A stretch of DNA of 34,303 nt from the NCBI GenBank assembly GCA_964547415.1, contig CAZJNX010000017.1, positions 1 to 34,303 on the forward strand, read 5' to 3'. Below are positions 9,128 through 17,489 of this stretch, in pieces. The stretch's first letter is position 1. Each line of letters opens with the position of its first letter. Source of the DNA: CAZJNX01 sp964547415. GTDB lineage: Bacteria > Pseudomonadota > Alphaproteobacteria > Rhizobiales > Amorphaceae. Position numbers and translations under genes: made by a program. The notes under the pieces are model-generated. The model saw only the letters and a program-made list of their open reading frames with translations. It did no database searches and had not been told where the DNA came from.

Positions 9128-9444
9128 GCCGGCGCTCCCGGGAGGCAGGGCGCGCCGCCGCTCCGCTCGCACGCACCCGCGGCGCGAGGGAACGGCTGCC
9201 TCTCCCCGGATCGCGCGGCGCGGACGAGGGTCCGGCGCCCACGGCCGTCATGGCGCGCGTCGGACGCCGGGCGGCCGGTCGCGAGGTCGCCGACAGGCAG
9301 CCACGCCCGCCCTGCGGGACGCGTCCGTCCCCCGCGGCGTGACCGGTCCCGCGGCAGGCGGCCGGGCCGACCGGCCGGAGCCGCCGGTGCCGGATCCGAC
9401 GAAACCGGAAAGGGGCCCGTGACCACAGGCGCGCGGCGCGGGCG
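9128..9444. other. Convergent intergenic region, no gene seen
   Basis: 317 bases between the DUF502 gene (plus) and the polyglycine lipoprotein gene (minus). Open frames cross it on both strands, but their composition (Arg/Pro-rich) is what GC-rich noncoding DNA gives. A pair of CCGCGG hexamers at 9332-9337 and 9349-9354 could form a small stem. No clear terminator with a T-run was found. Confidence 0.4.
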
Positions 9445-9774
9445 TCAGCCCCAGCCGCCGCCTCCGCCGCCTCCCCCTCCGCCGCCGCCGCCGCCACCGG
9501 CACCGCCGCCGCCTTCCCCGCCGCCGGTGAGGGTGTTGGTGATGGAGCCGCCGCGCGAGGGCGGGGCGGAGCGGGCCGGGCTCGCCGGGGGCGAGGCGCG
9601 CCGGGTGGAGGTGGTCGCCGCGGGTGCCGCGCGGGTCGGCGCGGCCGGGGCGGTGGAGGCCACCGGCTGGGTGAAGGCCGTGCCGGAGGACTGGATGTTC
9701 GGCTGGCAACCGGCCGCCGCGACCGCGGCGACGGCCACCCCCGCCAGAAGGCTCGCTCGAAGAATCGGGGACAT
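9445..9774 (-). CDS. Small lipoprotein with a polyglycine C-terminus
   Basis: 109 residues, not recognised as a named family. The N-terminus is a lipoprotein signal peptide: MSPILRASLL, an Ala/Val core, then the lipobox AAAGC with Cys23 as the predicted lipidated residue. The middle is Ala/Pro/Thr/Ser-rich. The last 25 residues are nearly all Gly, ending GGGWG, and are encoded by a CCG/CCT-type repeat. A good ribosome binding site, GGAGAGGGAATCC, sits just before the ATG at 9774, which supports a real gene. It follows the caspase-like gene by 75 bases on the same strand, so the two are probably cotranscribed. Inference: an envelope-anchored flexible peptide; no function can be assigned. Confidence 0.7.
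   Translation of the reverse strand: MSPILRASLLAGVAVAAVAAAGCQPNIQSSGTAFTQPVASTAPAAPTRAAPAATTSTRRASPPASPARSAPPSRGGSITNTLTGGGEGGGGAGGGGGGGGGGGGGGGWG
9453..9525. repeat. Low-complexity CCG-rich simple repeat
   Basis: A run of CCG, CCT and CCC triplets with a pure (CCG)n core near 9480-9495. It encodes the polyglycine tail of the lipoprotein on the minus strand. Such tracts can change length by slippage, here in steps that would keep the frame. Confidence 0.8.
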
Positions 9775-9849
9775 GGATTCCCTCTCCAGGGCTCTCGCGG
9801 CCTTCCGGCCGCCCGGTGGAAGGCGCGCGCCGCGCGCGGCTCGTGCCCG

Positions 9850-12663
9850 TCAGAACAGGTCGTAGCGGGGGTTGTCCCGCTCCCAGACCGCCTTGGCGAG
9901 GGCGGCGAGGGTCGCCTCGAGCCCGCCGGCCGGCCCGCCCGCGTCCGCCTCGAAGGCCGCGAGCGCGCGCCGCGTCGCCGGGCCGGCGATCCCGTCGACC
10001 GGCCCGGCGCCGTAGCCGAGGGCGTTGAGCTGGGACTGGAGGAGGCGCGTCTTCGTGCGCTGATCGAGGGCCGCAAGCGCGGCCAGCGCCCGGTCCGTCG
10101 GGCCGCGCCCGCCACCGCGCGCCGCCGAGAGGGCGAGGAGGCGCGGCGCCTCGAGGGGCGCCGACGCCCGGGCGCCGGACAGGATCAGGTTGGCCGCGTT
10201 GAAGGCGCCCCAGGCCGCGCCGCGCGCCGCACTCGCCCGGTACCAGCCGAGCGCCTCGGCCGTGTCGCGGGGAACGCCGCGCCCGTACTCGTAAAGAAGG
10301 CCGATGTCGACGCCCGCCGTCGGGTGCCCGCCCGCGTGGGCGCGGCGGAACCAGTCGATCGCGCGCGCCACGTCCCGCTCCACCCCGGCCCCCTCGAGGT
10401 AGAGGAAGCCCATGTTGTGGAAGCCGTAGATGTCCTCCCGGCCCGCCGATTGCTGGAAGAAGCGCCGGGCGCGCTCGACGTCGCGCTCGCCCACGTGGTC
10501 GCCGGTGAAATGGTAGTAGCCGAGCTCGTTGAGGGCGTAGGTGTGCCCCACCTCGACGGCGCGACCGAGGAGCTCGAGCCCCCGCTCCACGTCCGGCTCG
10601 GTCCCGATGCCCTTCACGAGGGCGACGCCGAGGGAGTGCTGGGCGTAGGGATCGCCCCGCGCGGCCGCCGCCTCGTAGTAGGCGACCGCCGCCTGCGCGT
10701 CCGCCGGCTGGCCCGCGCCCATGCGCGCCATCAGGCCGAGGAGCTGGCCGGCCCGCACGTGGCCTGCCGCGAGCGCCGCCTCGAAGTGATCGCGCGCCTC
10801 CTCGAGCCGGTTCGCGGCGAACGCCGCGCGGCCCAGCTGGAAGCGGAAGCGGGCGACGTCCGGAAAGGCCTCAAGGGCGGCGCGGCAGGCCCCGCGCGCG
10901 GCCGCCGGGTCGATCTCGTTGGGAAGGCGGCCGGGGGCGACGCCCTGCAGGTCGAAGGGCTGGGCCGCCTCCACGTCGCACGGGTCGAGGACGGGCTCCA
11001 CCGTGAAGGAGACCGCCGCCCCCGGCACGGCGGCGCCGTCCGCGGCCGCCACCTCCACCGGCGCCTCGAAGACGGCGCGCACCGTGTGCCGCGTGCCCTC
11101 CGCGCCGACGGCGGGCCGCACGGCGATCGCACCGATGTCGCCCGCCGGAACGCGCGCTCCTTCCGTGAGGGTCCGCCCGCGGTGGACGAGGGCGAGCCCC
11201 TCCGGCACCTCCCCGATGGCGAGGAACGCGCCGCCCGCACCGCTCCCGCGCGCGGACCCGCCGACGACGAGGCGCCCCGTCGACCCCGTGCCCGCGCCCG
11301 GCAGGTCGGCGAGACGCGACAGGGGAACCGGGCCGACGCCGACGGGCACCGCCAGCACCCGCCCGTCGAGGGAAAGGGCCGCCTCGCGGAGGGACCGGCT
11401 CTCCTCGTGGGCGGCGCGGACGGCCACCTCGGCCTCGGCCAGCCCCGTCTCGGCCGAACCGGGCTTCACGCCGATGGTGACGATGCCGGTCGCCCGGTTG
11501 TCCCAGTCGTCGATCGCCTCGTACTTGAGGACGCCGACGGTGCCGGGCGCGGCGTCGCGCGGGCGGAAGACGAGGCGCGAGACGTCCGCCCCCTTCACCC
11601 GCTCGCCGGGCCGCACGGGCCGCCCGTCGAGCACCACCTCGCCGAAGGCGGGCATGGCCGTCAGCTCCACCCGCACCTCGCCCCCCGCGACCTGGGTCGG
11701 GCGGGGCACGGCGAGGGGGCGCTCGGCGGCGGCGGCCGGCACGTCCACGTGGTGGAGGGGCGCGACCACCGGCTCGGGCGGCGGCGGCACGAAGAAGAAG
11801 TCCCGGACCAGCGTGGAGGTGTCCCACGGCACCTGCCGCCCCCGCGTCGCCTCGAGGACGTCGGCGCGCACCCGCGCCATCAGCTGGCGGACCTCGAGAC
11901 GCGGGTCGAGAGCGCGCTGGACGAACGCCTCGGTGAACGGGCTGAGGGTGCCCGCGCCGTCGTAGGCGACGTCGCCGGGCGTGGTCGAGTAGGCGATGAA
12001 GGAGCCGACGACCGGCTTCGGCGCGGCGAGTCCCGCCCGCTCCTTCGCCTCCACCTCGCGCCTCGCGATCTTGAAGCTGTCGGCGGGAAACGGGTTCTCG
12101 CGGCAGGCGTCGAGGAAGAGGAGATGGACGCGGGACAGGCCCCGCATGGTCGAGAGGATGGTGTCGACGGCGATCGCCTGCAGCTCCAGGTCGTAGGGCG
12201 AGGCGAGGGCGGCGTCGGCGGGCAGGACGTAGTTGCGGTCCGCGATCTGGACCGCGTGGCCCGAGTAGTAGAGGAGGCCGACGTCGTGCCCGTCGAGGCT
12301 GCGGAAGAAGGTGCGGAGCGCCGCCTCGAGGTCTTCCTTGGAGGGGTCGATGGCGCTCACCACCTCGAAGCCGGCGCGGCGCAGCGTCCGCGCGGTCTCG
12401 GCGGCGTCCCGGATCGGGTTGTCGAGGGGCGTCAGGTGCTCGTAGTTCTGGATGCCGATCACGAGGGCGACGCGCCGCTCCTCGGCCTGCCGCGCCTCGG
12501 CGGCCGCGTCTCCCGCCGGCGCGCCTGCCCCGACGGGCGCCGCGACGGCCGCATCGGACAGGCCGAGGGCGGCGAGGAGGGCGCCCCCCGCGACGCCGCC
12601 GAGGTGCCGGCGACCGCCCCTCGGCCGGGCTGGGAACAGTTGCGGAAGCTTGCCTCGTGCCAT
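9850..12663 (-). CDS. Exported caspase-like (C14) peptidase with Sel1-like repeats
   Basis: 937 residues from ATG 12663. The N-terminus RGGRRHLGGVAGGALLAALG is a signal peptide with a twin-Arg look (RRHL), so export, possibly by Tat, is likely. Residues about 63-290 form a caspase p20-like domain: RVALVIGIQNY, catalytic His136 in YYSGH and Cys187 in LLFLDACRE, both intact. The middle has two beta-rich stretches (about 330-590). Residues about 620-860 carry Sel1-like repeats with patterns such as AQHSLGVALVKGIG and LYEYGRGVPRDTAEALGWY. The C-terminus, LQSQLNALGYGAGPVDGIAG, resembles a peptidoglycan-binding PG_binding_1 fold. Bacterial C14 proteins (orthocaspases) cleave after basic residues in characterised cases; the target here is unknown. 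An in-frame ATG upstream at 12741 exists, but it would spoil the signal peptide. Confidence 0.9.
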   Translation of the reverse strand: MARGKLPQLFPARPRGGRRHLGGVAGGALLAALGLSDAAVAAPVGAGAPAGDAAAEARQAEERRVALVIGIQNYEHLTPLDNPIRDAAETARTLRRAGFEVVSAIDPSKEDLEAALRTFFRSLDGHDVGLLYYSGHAVQIADRNYVLPADAALASPYDLELQAIAVDTILSTMRGLSRVHLLFLDACRENPFPADSFKIARREVEAKERAGLAAPKPVVGSFIAYSTTPGDVAYDGAGTLSPFTEAFVQRALDPRLEVRQLMARVRADVLEATRGRQVPWDTSTLVRDFFFVPPPPEPVVAPLHHVDVPAAAAERPLAVPRPTQVAGGEVRVELTAMPAFGEVVLDGRPVRPGERVKGADVSRLVFRPRDAAPGTVGVLKYEAIDDWDNRATGIVTIGVKPGSAETGLAEAEVAVRAAHEESRSLREAALSLDGRVLAVPVGVGPVPLSRLADLPGAGTGSTGRLVVGGSARGSGAGGAFLAIGEVPEGLALVHRGRTLTEGARVPAGDIGAIAVRPAVGAEGTRHTVRAVFEAPVEVAAADGAAVPGAAVSFTVEPVLDPCDVEAAQPFDLQGVAPGRLPNEIDPAAARGACRAALEAFPDVARFRFQLGRAAFAANRLEEARDHFEAALAAGHVRAGQLLGLMARMGAGQPADAQAAVAYYEAAAARGDPYAQHSLGVALVKGIGTEPDVERGLELLGRAVEVGHTYALNELGYYHFTGDHVGERDVERARRFFQQSAGREDIYGFHNMGFLYLEGAGVERDVARAIDWFRRAHAGGHPTAGVDIGLLYEYGRGVPRDTAEALGWYRASAARGAAWGAFNAANLILSGARASAPLEAPRLLALSAARGGGRGPTDRALAALAALDQRTKTRLLQSQLNALGYGAGPVDGIAGPATRRALAAFEADAGGPAGGLEATLAALAKAVWERDNPRYDLF

Positions 12664-12981
12664 CGGGGGCCACTCCGTCCACCGCTGCCGGAGGATAACG
12701 CAAGTCGCCTCCGGCCGCATCGTCCGCGAACGCGACGACATCTGGGCACGAAACCGGGCCGACGACTGTGACGACCGTCACGCTCGTCCCGATTGCCGGG
12801 GATGTGACGCGAAGCACGCTCCGGATGTTTCGCCGTTGCGTCGTTCCGCCGTGTGCCCACCTCGATCATGCGGCCCGGCGCAAGATCGCGAAATTCCTGC
12901 CCGGTCGTCAGCTTGGCCTTTCCGGCCCGCCCGCCCGCGATTTCATGGCGGGTGGCCCGAACAACGCGAAGGAACGGGACG
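12664..12981. other. Divergent intergenic region between the caspase-like and DUF922-type genes
   Basis: 318 bases without a supported gene. The notable element is a CRP-like palindrome at 12767-12782, described separately. The sequence just before 12982 holds AAGGAACGGGACG, a good ribosome binding site for the plus-strand gene. Confidence 0.45.
12767..12782. promoter_or_regulatory. CRP/FNR-superfamily-like palindrome
   Basis: The sequence TGTGACGACCGTCACG has the form TGTGA-N6-TCACG, one base from the E. coli CRP consensus TGTGA-N6-TCACA. It is an inverted repeat, GTGACG-AC-CGTCAC, about 105 bases before the caspase-like start and 200 before the DUF922-type start. A regulator of the CRP/FNR superfamily could bind here; the resemblance may also be chance in a GC-rich genome. 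Confidence 0.4.
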
Positions 12982-13557
12982 ATGCCTTCACGCCTCGTCA
13001 ATCTGCGCTACCAGGTGAAGTGGAGCGACTTTCAGGGCCAGGTGCCCGCCAACGCCCGTCACGCCGCGCAGCTCGCCTCCGACTTCACCTTCCAGGGCTT
13101 CGGGACCACGCCGGTCTCCGGCGGCGTCACCCTCGCCGACACGCTGGTCGTCACGGTGGTCCTGCGCCGCAACAATTCCTGGGCGCGGGGCGGGTCGGCG
13201 CGCACGGCCGCCCTCCTCAACCACGAGCAGGGCCACTACGACATCACCGCCCTCACCGCGCGGGACCTGTTCATCGACCTGATGGCGCTGAAGGCGCAGG
13301 TCTTCCCAAACGCGGCGGCGCTGCAGCGCGCGCTCCAGACGGCGCGGGCGCGCTACCGCCCCCAGGCGATCCAGGACCTTTACGACAGCCACGCGGAGGC
13401 CGACCACGGCCACGACACCGCCGCGCAGGCCCGCTGGGACGGCTACATCCGCCGCGCCTTCACCGAGGCACGCACGCCGACCGTGCGCGCCCCGGACGGG
13501 GCGACCTACAAGATCCGCCTCAATGACGTCCTGCGCGCCGCCGGCAAGAGCTGGTGA
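12982..13557 (+). CDS. DUF922-type putative zinc-dependent protease
   Basis: 191 residues from ATG 12982, which follows AAGGAACGGGACG. The fold is recognised from a WSDFQG motif near residue 15 and NHEQGHYDI near residue 80-90: HEQGH is an HExxH zinc-binding motif with both His and the catalytic Glu present. This pattern matches DUF922 proteins, often described as putative Zn-dependent proteases; enzymatic proof is limited. No signal peptide is visible from this start. Upstream in-frame ATGs at 12853 and 12868 would add an Arg/Pro-rich stretch unlike the family. The gene is divergent from the exported caspase-like peptidase, so two peptidase genes share one intergenic region. Confidence 0.8.
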   Translation: MPSRLVNLRYQVKWSDFQGQVPANARHAAQLASDFTFQGFGTTPVSGGVTLADTLVVTVVLRRNNSWARGGSARTAALLNHEQGHYDITALTARDLFIDLMALKAQVFPNAAALQRALQTARARYRPQAIQDLYDSHAEADHGHDTAAQARWDGYIRRAFTEARTPTVRAPDGATYKIRLNDVLRAAGKSW

Positions 13558-13777
13558 GGCCGCGCCGGCGAGGCCCGACCGCCGGCGGCGATCCCCCGGC
13601 CGGCACGCGGCGGAGCCGGCGCCGCCTCCCCGGCATCCGTTCCGGCCGGTGTCGCGGCCCCTCTCTCTCGCGCGGCGAGCGCTTCCCGCGCCCGGCGGGC
13701 GGCGGCGAGGGGCGTGCCGGTTCCTCGCGGGATCGGCGGCCGGATGACGGAAACGGGCGCGTCCCGGCGGCCTAACG

Positions 13778-13783
13778 CATAAT
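13778..13783 (+). promoter_or_regulatory. Possible -10 element upstream of the E1 alpha gene
   Basis: CATAAT stands out in GC-rich surroundings at the head of the 11-kb run. No good -35 hexamer is visible at 17 bases. If it is a real -10, transcription would start near 13790, after the GTG at 13785, which favours ATG 13839 as start of the first gene. Confidence 0.25.
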
Positions 13784-13838
13784 TGTGGCGCCCGTGTCGG
13801 CTAACCTGACGGTGAAGCCAGACGACGAGGCCCCGGCG

Positions 13839-14807
13839 ATGGAGCTGTCCCGCGACGACCTTGCGAAGGCCTATCGCCTGATGCGCACCATCCGCGCCTT
13901 CGAGGACCGGGTGATGCAGGAGATGGCGACCGGGGACGTGCCCGGCAACACCCACCTCTACGCCGGGCAGGAGGCCTCGGCCGTCGGCGTGTGCTTCCAC
14001 CTCGCGGACGTCGACCGGATCGCCTCCACCCACCGCGGCCACGGCCACGCCATCGCCAAGGGCTGCGGGATCGACGGGATGATGGCGGAGATCTTCGGCC
14101 GCGCCACCGGCACCTGCCACGGCAAGGGCGGCTCCATGCACATCGCCGACCTCGACAAGGGGATGCTCGGCGCCAATGGCATCGTGGGCGGGTCCATCCC
14201 CATCGCCTGCGGGGCGGCGCTCTCGGCGAAGACGCTGAAGACCGGCGGCGTCGCGGTCGCCTTCACCGGCGACGGCGGCGTCAACCAGGGGACGATGGGC
14301 GAGACGCTCAACCTCGCCGCCATCTGGCAGCTGCCGATGATCTTCGTCGTCGAGGACAACGGCTTCGCCGAGGCGACGGCGCGGGACGCGGCGACCGCGG
14401 GCTCCATCCCCGCCCGCGCCCACGCCTTCGGGATCCCCGGCGAGACCGTCGACGGGCTCGACTTCTTCGCGGTGGAGGCGGCCGCCCGCGAGGCGATCGA
14501 CCGGGCGCGGTCGGGCGGCGGCCCCACCCTTCTCCACATCGAGACGCCCCGCTACTACGGCCACTTCTCGGGCGACGCCGACACCTACCGCACGGCCGAG
14601 GAGAAGGCCGCCATGCGTCGCGAGAAGGACTGCCTGAAGGTCTTCCGCGAGCGGGTGACGGCGGCGGGCCTCCTCGACGCCGCCGCCCTCGAGGCGGTCG
14701 ACGAGGCGGTGGCGGCGGCCGTCGACGGGGCCGTCGCCTTCGCCCGCGCCGCCCCGCGGCCCGCCACCGACGCCCTCGTCACGGACGTCTACGTCTCCTA
14801 CCCCTGA
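13839..14807 (+). CDS. TPP-dependent dehydrogenase E1 alpha subunit (acetoin/pyruvate type)
   Basis: 322 residues from ATG 13839. The E1 alpha chain binds thiamine diphosphate and decarboxylates or cleaves the substrate of a 2-oxoacid/acetoin dehydrogenase complex. Visible features: LSRDDLAKAYRLMRTIRAFE at the N-terminus, STHRGHGHAIAKG, the CHGKGGSMH loop, and the TPP motif GDG (144-146) to Asn174 (FVVEDN). Length and the closeness to a short E2 with hydrolase domain favour the acetoin-dehydrogenase (AcoA) group over pyruvate dehydrogenase. A GTG at 13785 would add 18 residues, but the ATG is preceded by GACGAGG and matches family length. It is first gene of the 11-kb run, with the E1 beta 24 bases downstream. 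Confidence 0.88.
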   Translation: MELSRDDLAKAYRLMRTIRAFEDRVMQEMATGDVPGNTHLYAGQEASAVGVCFHLADVDRIASTHRGHGHAIAKGCGIDGMMAEIFGRATGTCHGKGGSMHIADLDKGMLGANGIVGGSIPIACGAALSAKTLKTGGVAVAFTGDGGVNQGTMGETLNLAAIWQLPMIFVVEDNGFAEATARDAATAGSIPARAHAFGIPGETVDGLDFFAVEAAAREAIDRARSGGGPTLLHIETPRYYGHFSGDADTYRTAEEKAAMRREKDCLKVFRERVTAAGLLDAAALEAVDEAVAAAVDGAVAFARAAPRPATDALVTDVYVSYP

Positions 14808-14831
14808 CGCGCCTTCGCGGGAGGACCGGCC

Positions 14832-15845
14832 TTGCCGAGAAAGTCCATGCGGGAGGCCCTCAACGAGGCCCTCCACCACGAGATGGAACGGGACCCGACG
14901 GTGATCGTCCTCGGCGAGGACGTGGCGGGCGGTACCGGCGCGTCCGGCGAACAGGACGCCTGGGGCGGCGCCTTCGGCGTCACCAAGGGCCTCCTCGGCC
15001 GCTTCGGGCCCGAGCGGGTGCGCGACACGCCGATCACCGAGAGCGCCTTCGTGGGCGCGGCGGGCGGGGCGGCGATGACGGGCCTGCGCCCGGTCGTCGA
15101 GATCATGTTCGTCGACTTCCTCGGCGTGTGCTTCGACCAGATCTTCAACCAGATCGCCAAGGCCCGCTACATGTTCGGCGGCAAGGCGCGCTCGCCCCTC
15201 GTCCTTCGCACCACCTTCGGGGCGGGGGTCGGCTCGGCGAGCCAGCACAGCCAGGCCCTCTACCCCCTCTTCACCCACATCCCGGGCCTCAAGGTGGTGG
15301 TGCCCTCGAGCCCCTACGACGCCAAGGGCCTCCTCATCGAGGCGATCCGGGACGACGACCCGGTGATCTTCCTCGAGAACAAGCTCCTCTACGACACGAC
15401 CGGCGAGGTGCCGGACGCCGCCTACACCGTGCCCTTCGGCGAGGCGAACGTGGTGGAGGAGGGCGAGGACGTCACCATCATCGCCCTCGGCCGCATGGTG
15501 TCGGTGGCCGGGGAGGCGGCGCGGGCGCTCGCACGGGACGGCGTGTCGTGCGCCATCCTCGACCCGCGCACCACCTCGCCCCTCGACGCCGAGACGATCC
15601 TCGAGTTCGTGGAGGAGACGGGGCGCGTGGTGATCGTCGACGAGGCGAGCCCCCGCTGCGGGATGGCCGCGGACATCGCGGCGCTGATCGCCGAGGAGGC
15701 GTTCGACGCGCTTCGCGCGCCCGTCGTGAAGGTGACGCCGCCCCACGCGCCCGTTCCCTACGCGCCCGAACTCGAGCGGGCCTACGTGCCGGACGCGGAG
15801 CGGGTGGCGGCCGCCGTCCGCCGCGTGATGGCCCACGGAGACTGA
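14832..15845 (+). CDS. TPP-dependent dehydrogenase E1 beta subunit (acetoin/pyruvate type)
   Basis: 337 residues. The beta chain completes the TPP site and binds the E2 core. Seen: MREALNEALHHEMERDPTVI, VLGEDVAGG, ITESAFVGAAGGAA, the SASQHSQAL segment with its conserved His, and LDPRTTSPLDAETI near the C-terminal domain. TTG 14832 is preceded by GGGAGGACC at a good distance; an ATG at 14847 is an alternative. It ends two bases before the E2 start, so translation of the pair is probably coupled. Confidence 0.9.
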   Translation: MPRKSMREALNEALHHEMERDPTVIVLGEDVAGGTGASGEQDAWGGAFGVTKGLLGRFGPERVRDTPITESAFVGAAGGAAMTGLRPVVEIMFVDFLGVCFDQIFNQIAKARYMFGGKARSPLVLRTTFGAGVGSASQHSQALYPLFTHIPGLKVVVPSSPYDAKGLLIEAIRDDDPVIFLENKLLYDTTGEVPDAAYTVPFGEANVVEEGEDVTIIALGRMVSVAGEAARALARDGVSCAILDPRTTSPLDAETILEFVEETGRVVIVDEASPRCGMAADIAALIAEEAFDALRAPVVKVTPPHAPVPYAPELERAYVPDAERVAAAVRRVMAHGD

Positions 15846-15847
15846 GG

Positions 15848-16963
15848 ATGGCACGGATCGAGGCGATCACCATGCCCCGCTGGGGCATGACCATGACGGA
15901 GGGCACCGTCGCCGACTGGCTCGTCGCCGAGGGCGACCGGGTGACGGCCGAGGACGAGGTGGTGGAGATCGAGACCACCAAGATCACCAACGTGATGGAG
16001 GCGGGGCGCGCTGGCGTCGTCCGGAAGATCGTCGCCCACGAGGGCGCGACGGTGCCGGTGGGCGCCCTCATCGCCGTCGTCGCCGACGAGGCGGCGAGCG
16101 AGGAGGAGATCGCCGCCTTCGTCGAGGCCCGCGCGGCGGCCGGGCCGGCGCAGGCCGAGGCCGCGCCCGAGCCGCCCCGGACGGTGGACGCGGCCGGCCG
16201 GGCGATCAACGTCGTCTCCCGCGGCGGCGGGGCGGGCCTTCCCGCCGTCCTCGTCCACGGCTTCGGCGGCGACCTCGACAACTTCCTCTTCAACATGGAG
16301 GCCCTCGGCGAGGCCCGGCCCGTCCACGGCATCGACCTGCCGGCCCACGGCAATTCCTCCCCCGACGCGGGCGCGGGGGACCTTTCCACCCTCGCCGGCG
16401 TCCTTGCCGCGACGCTGGACGCCCTCGGGATCGCGCGCGCCCACCTCGTCGGTCATTCTCTCGGCGGGGCCGTCGCGACGCGCCTTGCCGCCGATGCGCC
16501 GGAGCGGGTCGCCTCGCTCGCGGTGATCGCCCCGGCCGGCTTCGGCCCGGAGATCGGCGCGGACTACGTCCCCGAGTTCCTCGCGGCCGATCGGCGCAAG
16601 GCCGTCAAGGCGGTGCTCGGCAAGCTGTTCGCCGCCGGCGAGGAGGCCGTCACGAAGGAGATGGTCGCCGCCGTCCAGCACGCCCGCCGCGTGGACGGTG
16701 CGAAGGCCGGGCTCGAGGCCATTGCCGCTGCCGTCTTTCCCGGCGGGCGGCAGGCCGAAAGCGTGCGCGAGGTTTACGCCGGCCTCACCGTCCCGCGCCT
16801 TGCCATCTGGGGCGAGACGGACCGGATCGTGCCGCCGCGGGACGCCGAAGGACTGCCGGGCGCGGTCGAGATCCTGAAGGGCGCGGGCCACATGCCCCAC
16901 ATGGAGGCGGCGGCGTCGGTCAACCGGCTCCTCGCGGCCCATCTTTCCGCGGCGGAGGCCTGA
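15848..16963 (+). CDS. acoC: Acetoin-dehydrogenase-type E2: lipoyl domain fused to alpha/beta hydrolase
   Basis: 371 residues. Residues about 1-80 are a lipoyl domain with the modified Lys45 in EIETTKITN. An Ala/Pro linker follows, and residues about 125-370 are an alpha/beta hydrolase with Ser204 (GHSLGG), Asp325 (WGETD) and His348 (GAGHMPH). There is no peripheral E1/E3-binding domain and no normal 2-oxoacid acyltransferase domain. This architecture and length match acetoin dehydrogenase E2 (AcoC) described in Ralstonia and relatives. It should move the acyl group from lipoate to CoA. No E3 gene lies in the run; a dihydrolipoyl dehydrogenase would have to come from elsewhere. One base separates its stop from the VOC start. 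The substrate may differ from acetoin. Confidence 0.88.
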   Translation: MARIEAITMPRWGMTMTEGTVADWLVAEGDRVTAEDEVVEIETTKITNVMEAGRAGVVRKIVAHEGATVPVGALIAVVADEAASEEEIAAFVEARAAAGPAQAEAAPEPPRTVDAAGRAINVVSRGGGAGLPAVLVHGFGGDLDNFLFNMEALGEARPVHGIDLPAHGNSSPDAGAGDLSTLAGVLAATLDALGIARAHLVGHSLGGAVATRLAADAPERVASLAVIAPAGFGPEIGADYVPEFLAADRRKAVKAVLGKLFAAGEEAVTKEMVAAVQHARRVDGAKAGLEAIAAAVFPGGRQAESVREVYAGLTVPRLAIWGETDRIVPPRDAEGLPGAVEILKGAGHMPHMEAAASVNRLLAAHLSAAEA

Positions 16964-16964
16964 G

Positions 16965-17489
16965 ATGGCGCTGCCGGGCGTTCGCGGGATCGAACACGTC
17001 GGCCTCACCGTTCCGGACCTCGACGAGGCGGTACGCTTCTTCGTCGAGGTGATGGGCTGCACCTTCGTCTTCGACGGCGGCCGGTACGGCGACGACCCGG
17101 CCTTCTTCCGCGACCGGCTCGGCGTCTCGCCCGAGGCTTCGCTCCGCTACTGCTTCCTGCGCTGCGGCCACGGCCCCAACCTCGAGATCTTCGAGTATTC
17201 CGCGCCCGGCCAGCGCACCGTCCCGCCCGGGAACGCGGACGTCGGCGGCCACCATCTCGCCTTCTACGTGGACGACTTCAACGCCGCCCTCGCCTTCCTC
17301 GACGGGAAGGGCGTCGAGGTGATGCGTCCTGCCTCCCTCATCGATGGGGGGCCGGCGAAAGGTTCGCGCTGGGTCTACGTGCGCGCGCCCTGGGGCCTGC
17401 AGCTCGAGATCGTAAGCTGGCCGGGCGGCAAGGGCGATCCGGACAGCCCCGCCCGCCGCCTGTGGCAGCCGACGGACCCGGCCCGGTGA
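16965..17489 (+). CDS. VOC (glyoxalase/dioxygenase fold) family protein
   Basis: 174 residues with the paired beta-alpha-beta-beta-beta modules of the vicinal oxygen chelate fold. Candidate metal ligands are His11 (IEHVGLTV), a Glu in LEIFEY, a His in GGHHLAFYV and a Glu in LQLEIVSW. VOC members are lyases, isomerases, dioxygenases or resistance proteins, and sequence alone does not say which. It starts one base after the E2 stop, and its own stop overlaps the GMC start (GTGA), so it belongs to the catabolic run. A lactoylglutathione-lyase-like role on a pathway intermediate is a guess. Confidence 0.85.
   Translation: MALPGVRGIEHVGLTVPDLDEAVRFFVEVMGCTFVFDGGRYGDDPAFFRDRLGVSPEASLRYCFLRCGHGPNLEIFEYSAPGQRTVPPGNADVGGHHLAFYVDDFNAALAFLDGKGVEVMRPASLIDGGPAKGSRWVYVRAPWGLQLEIVSWPGGKGDPDSPARRLWQPTDPAR

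Noticed and set aside
9445..9774. Dismissing the polyglycine frame as a shadow
   Set aside because: Dismissal was rejected: a signal peptide with lipobox and GGAGAGGG at a proper distance from ATG support a real gene, with reduced confidence.
13785..13838. GTG at 13785 as start of the E1 alpha gene
   Set aside because: It lacks a good ribosome binding site, overlaps the likely transcription start, and gives an extension not needed for the family; ATG 13839 fits better, though this is not certain.
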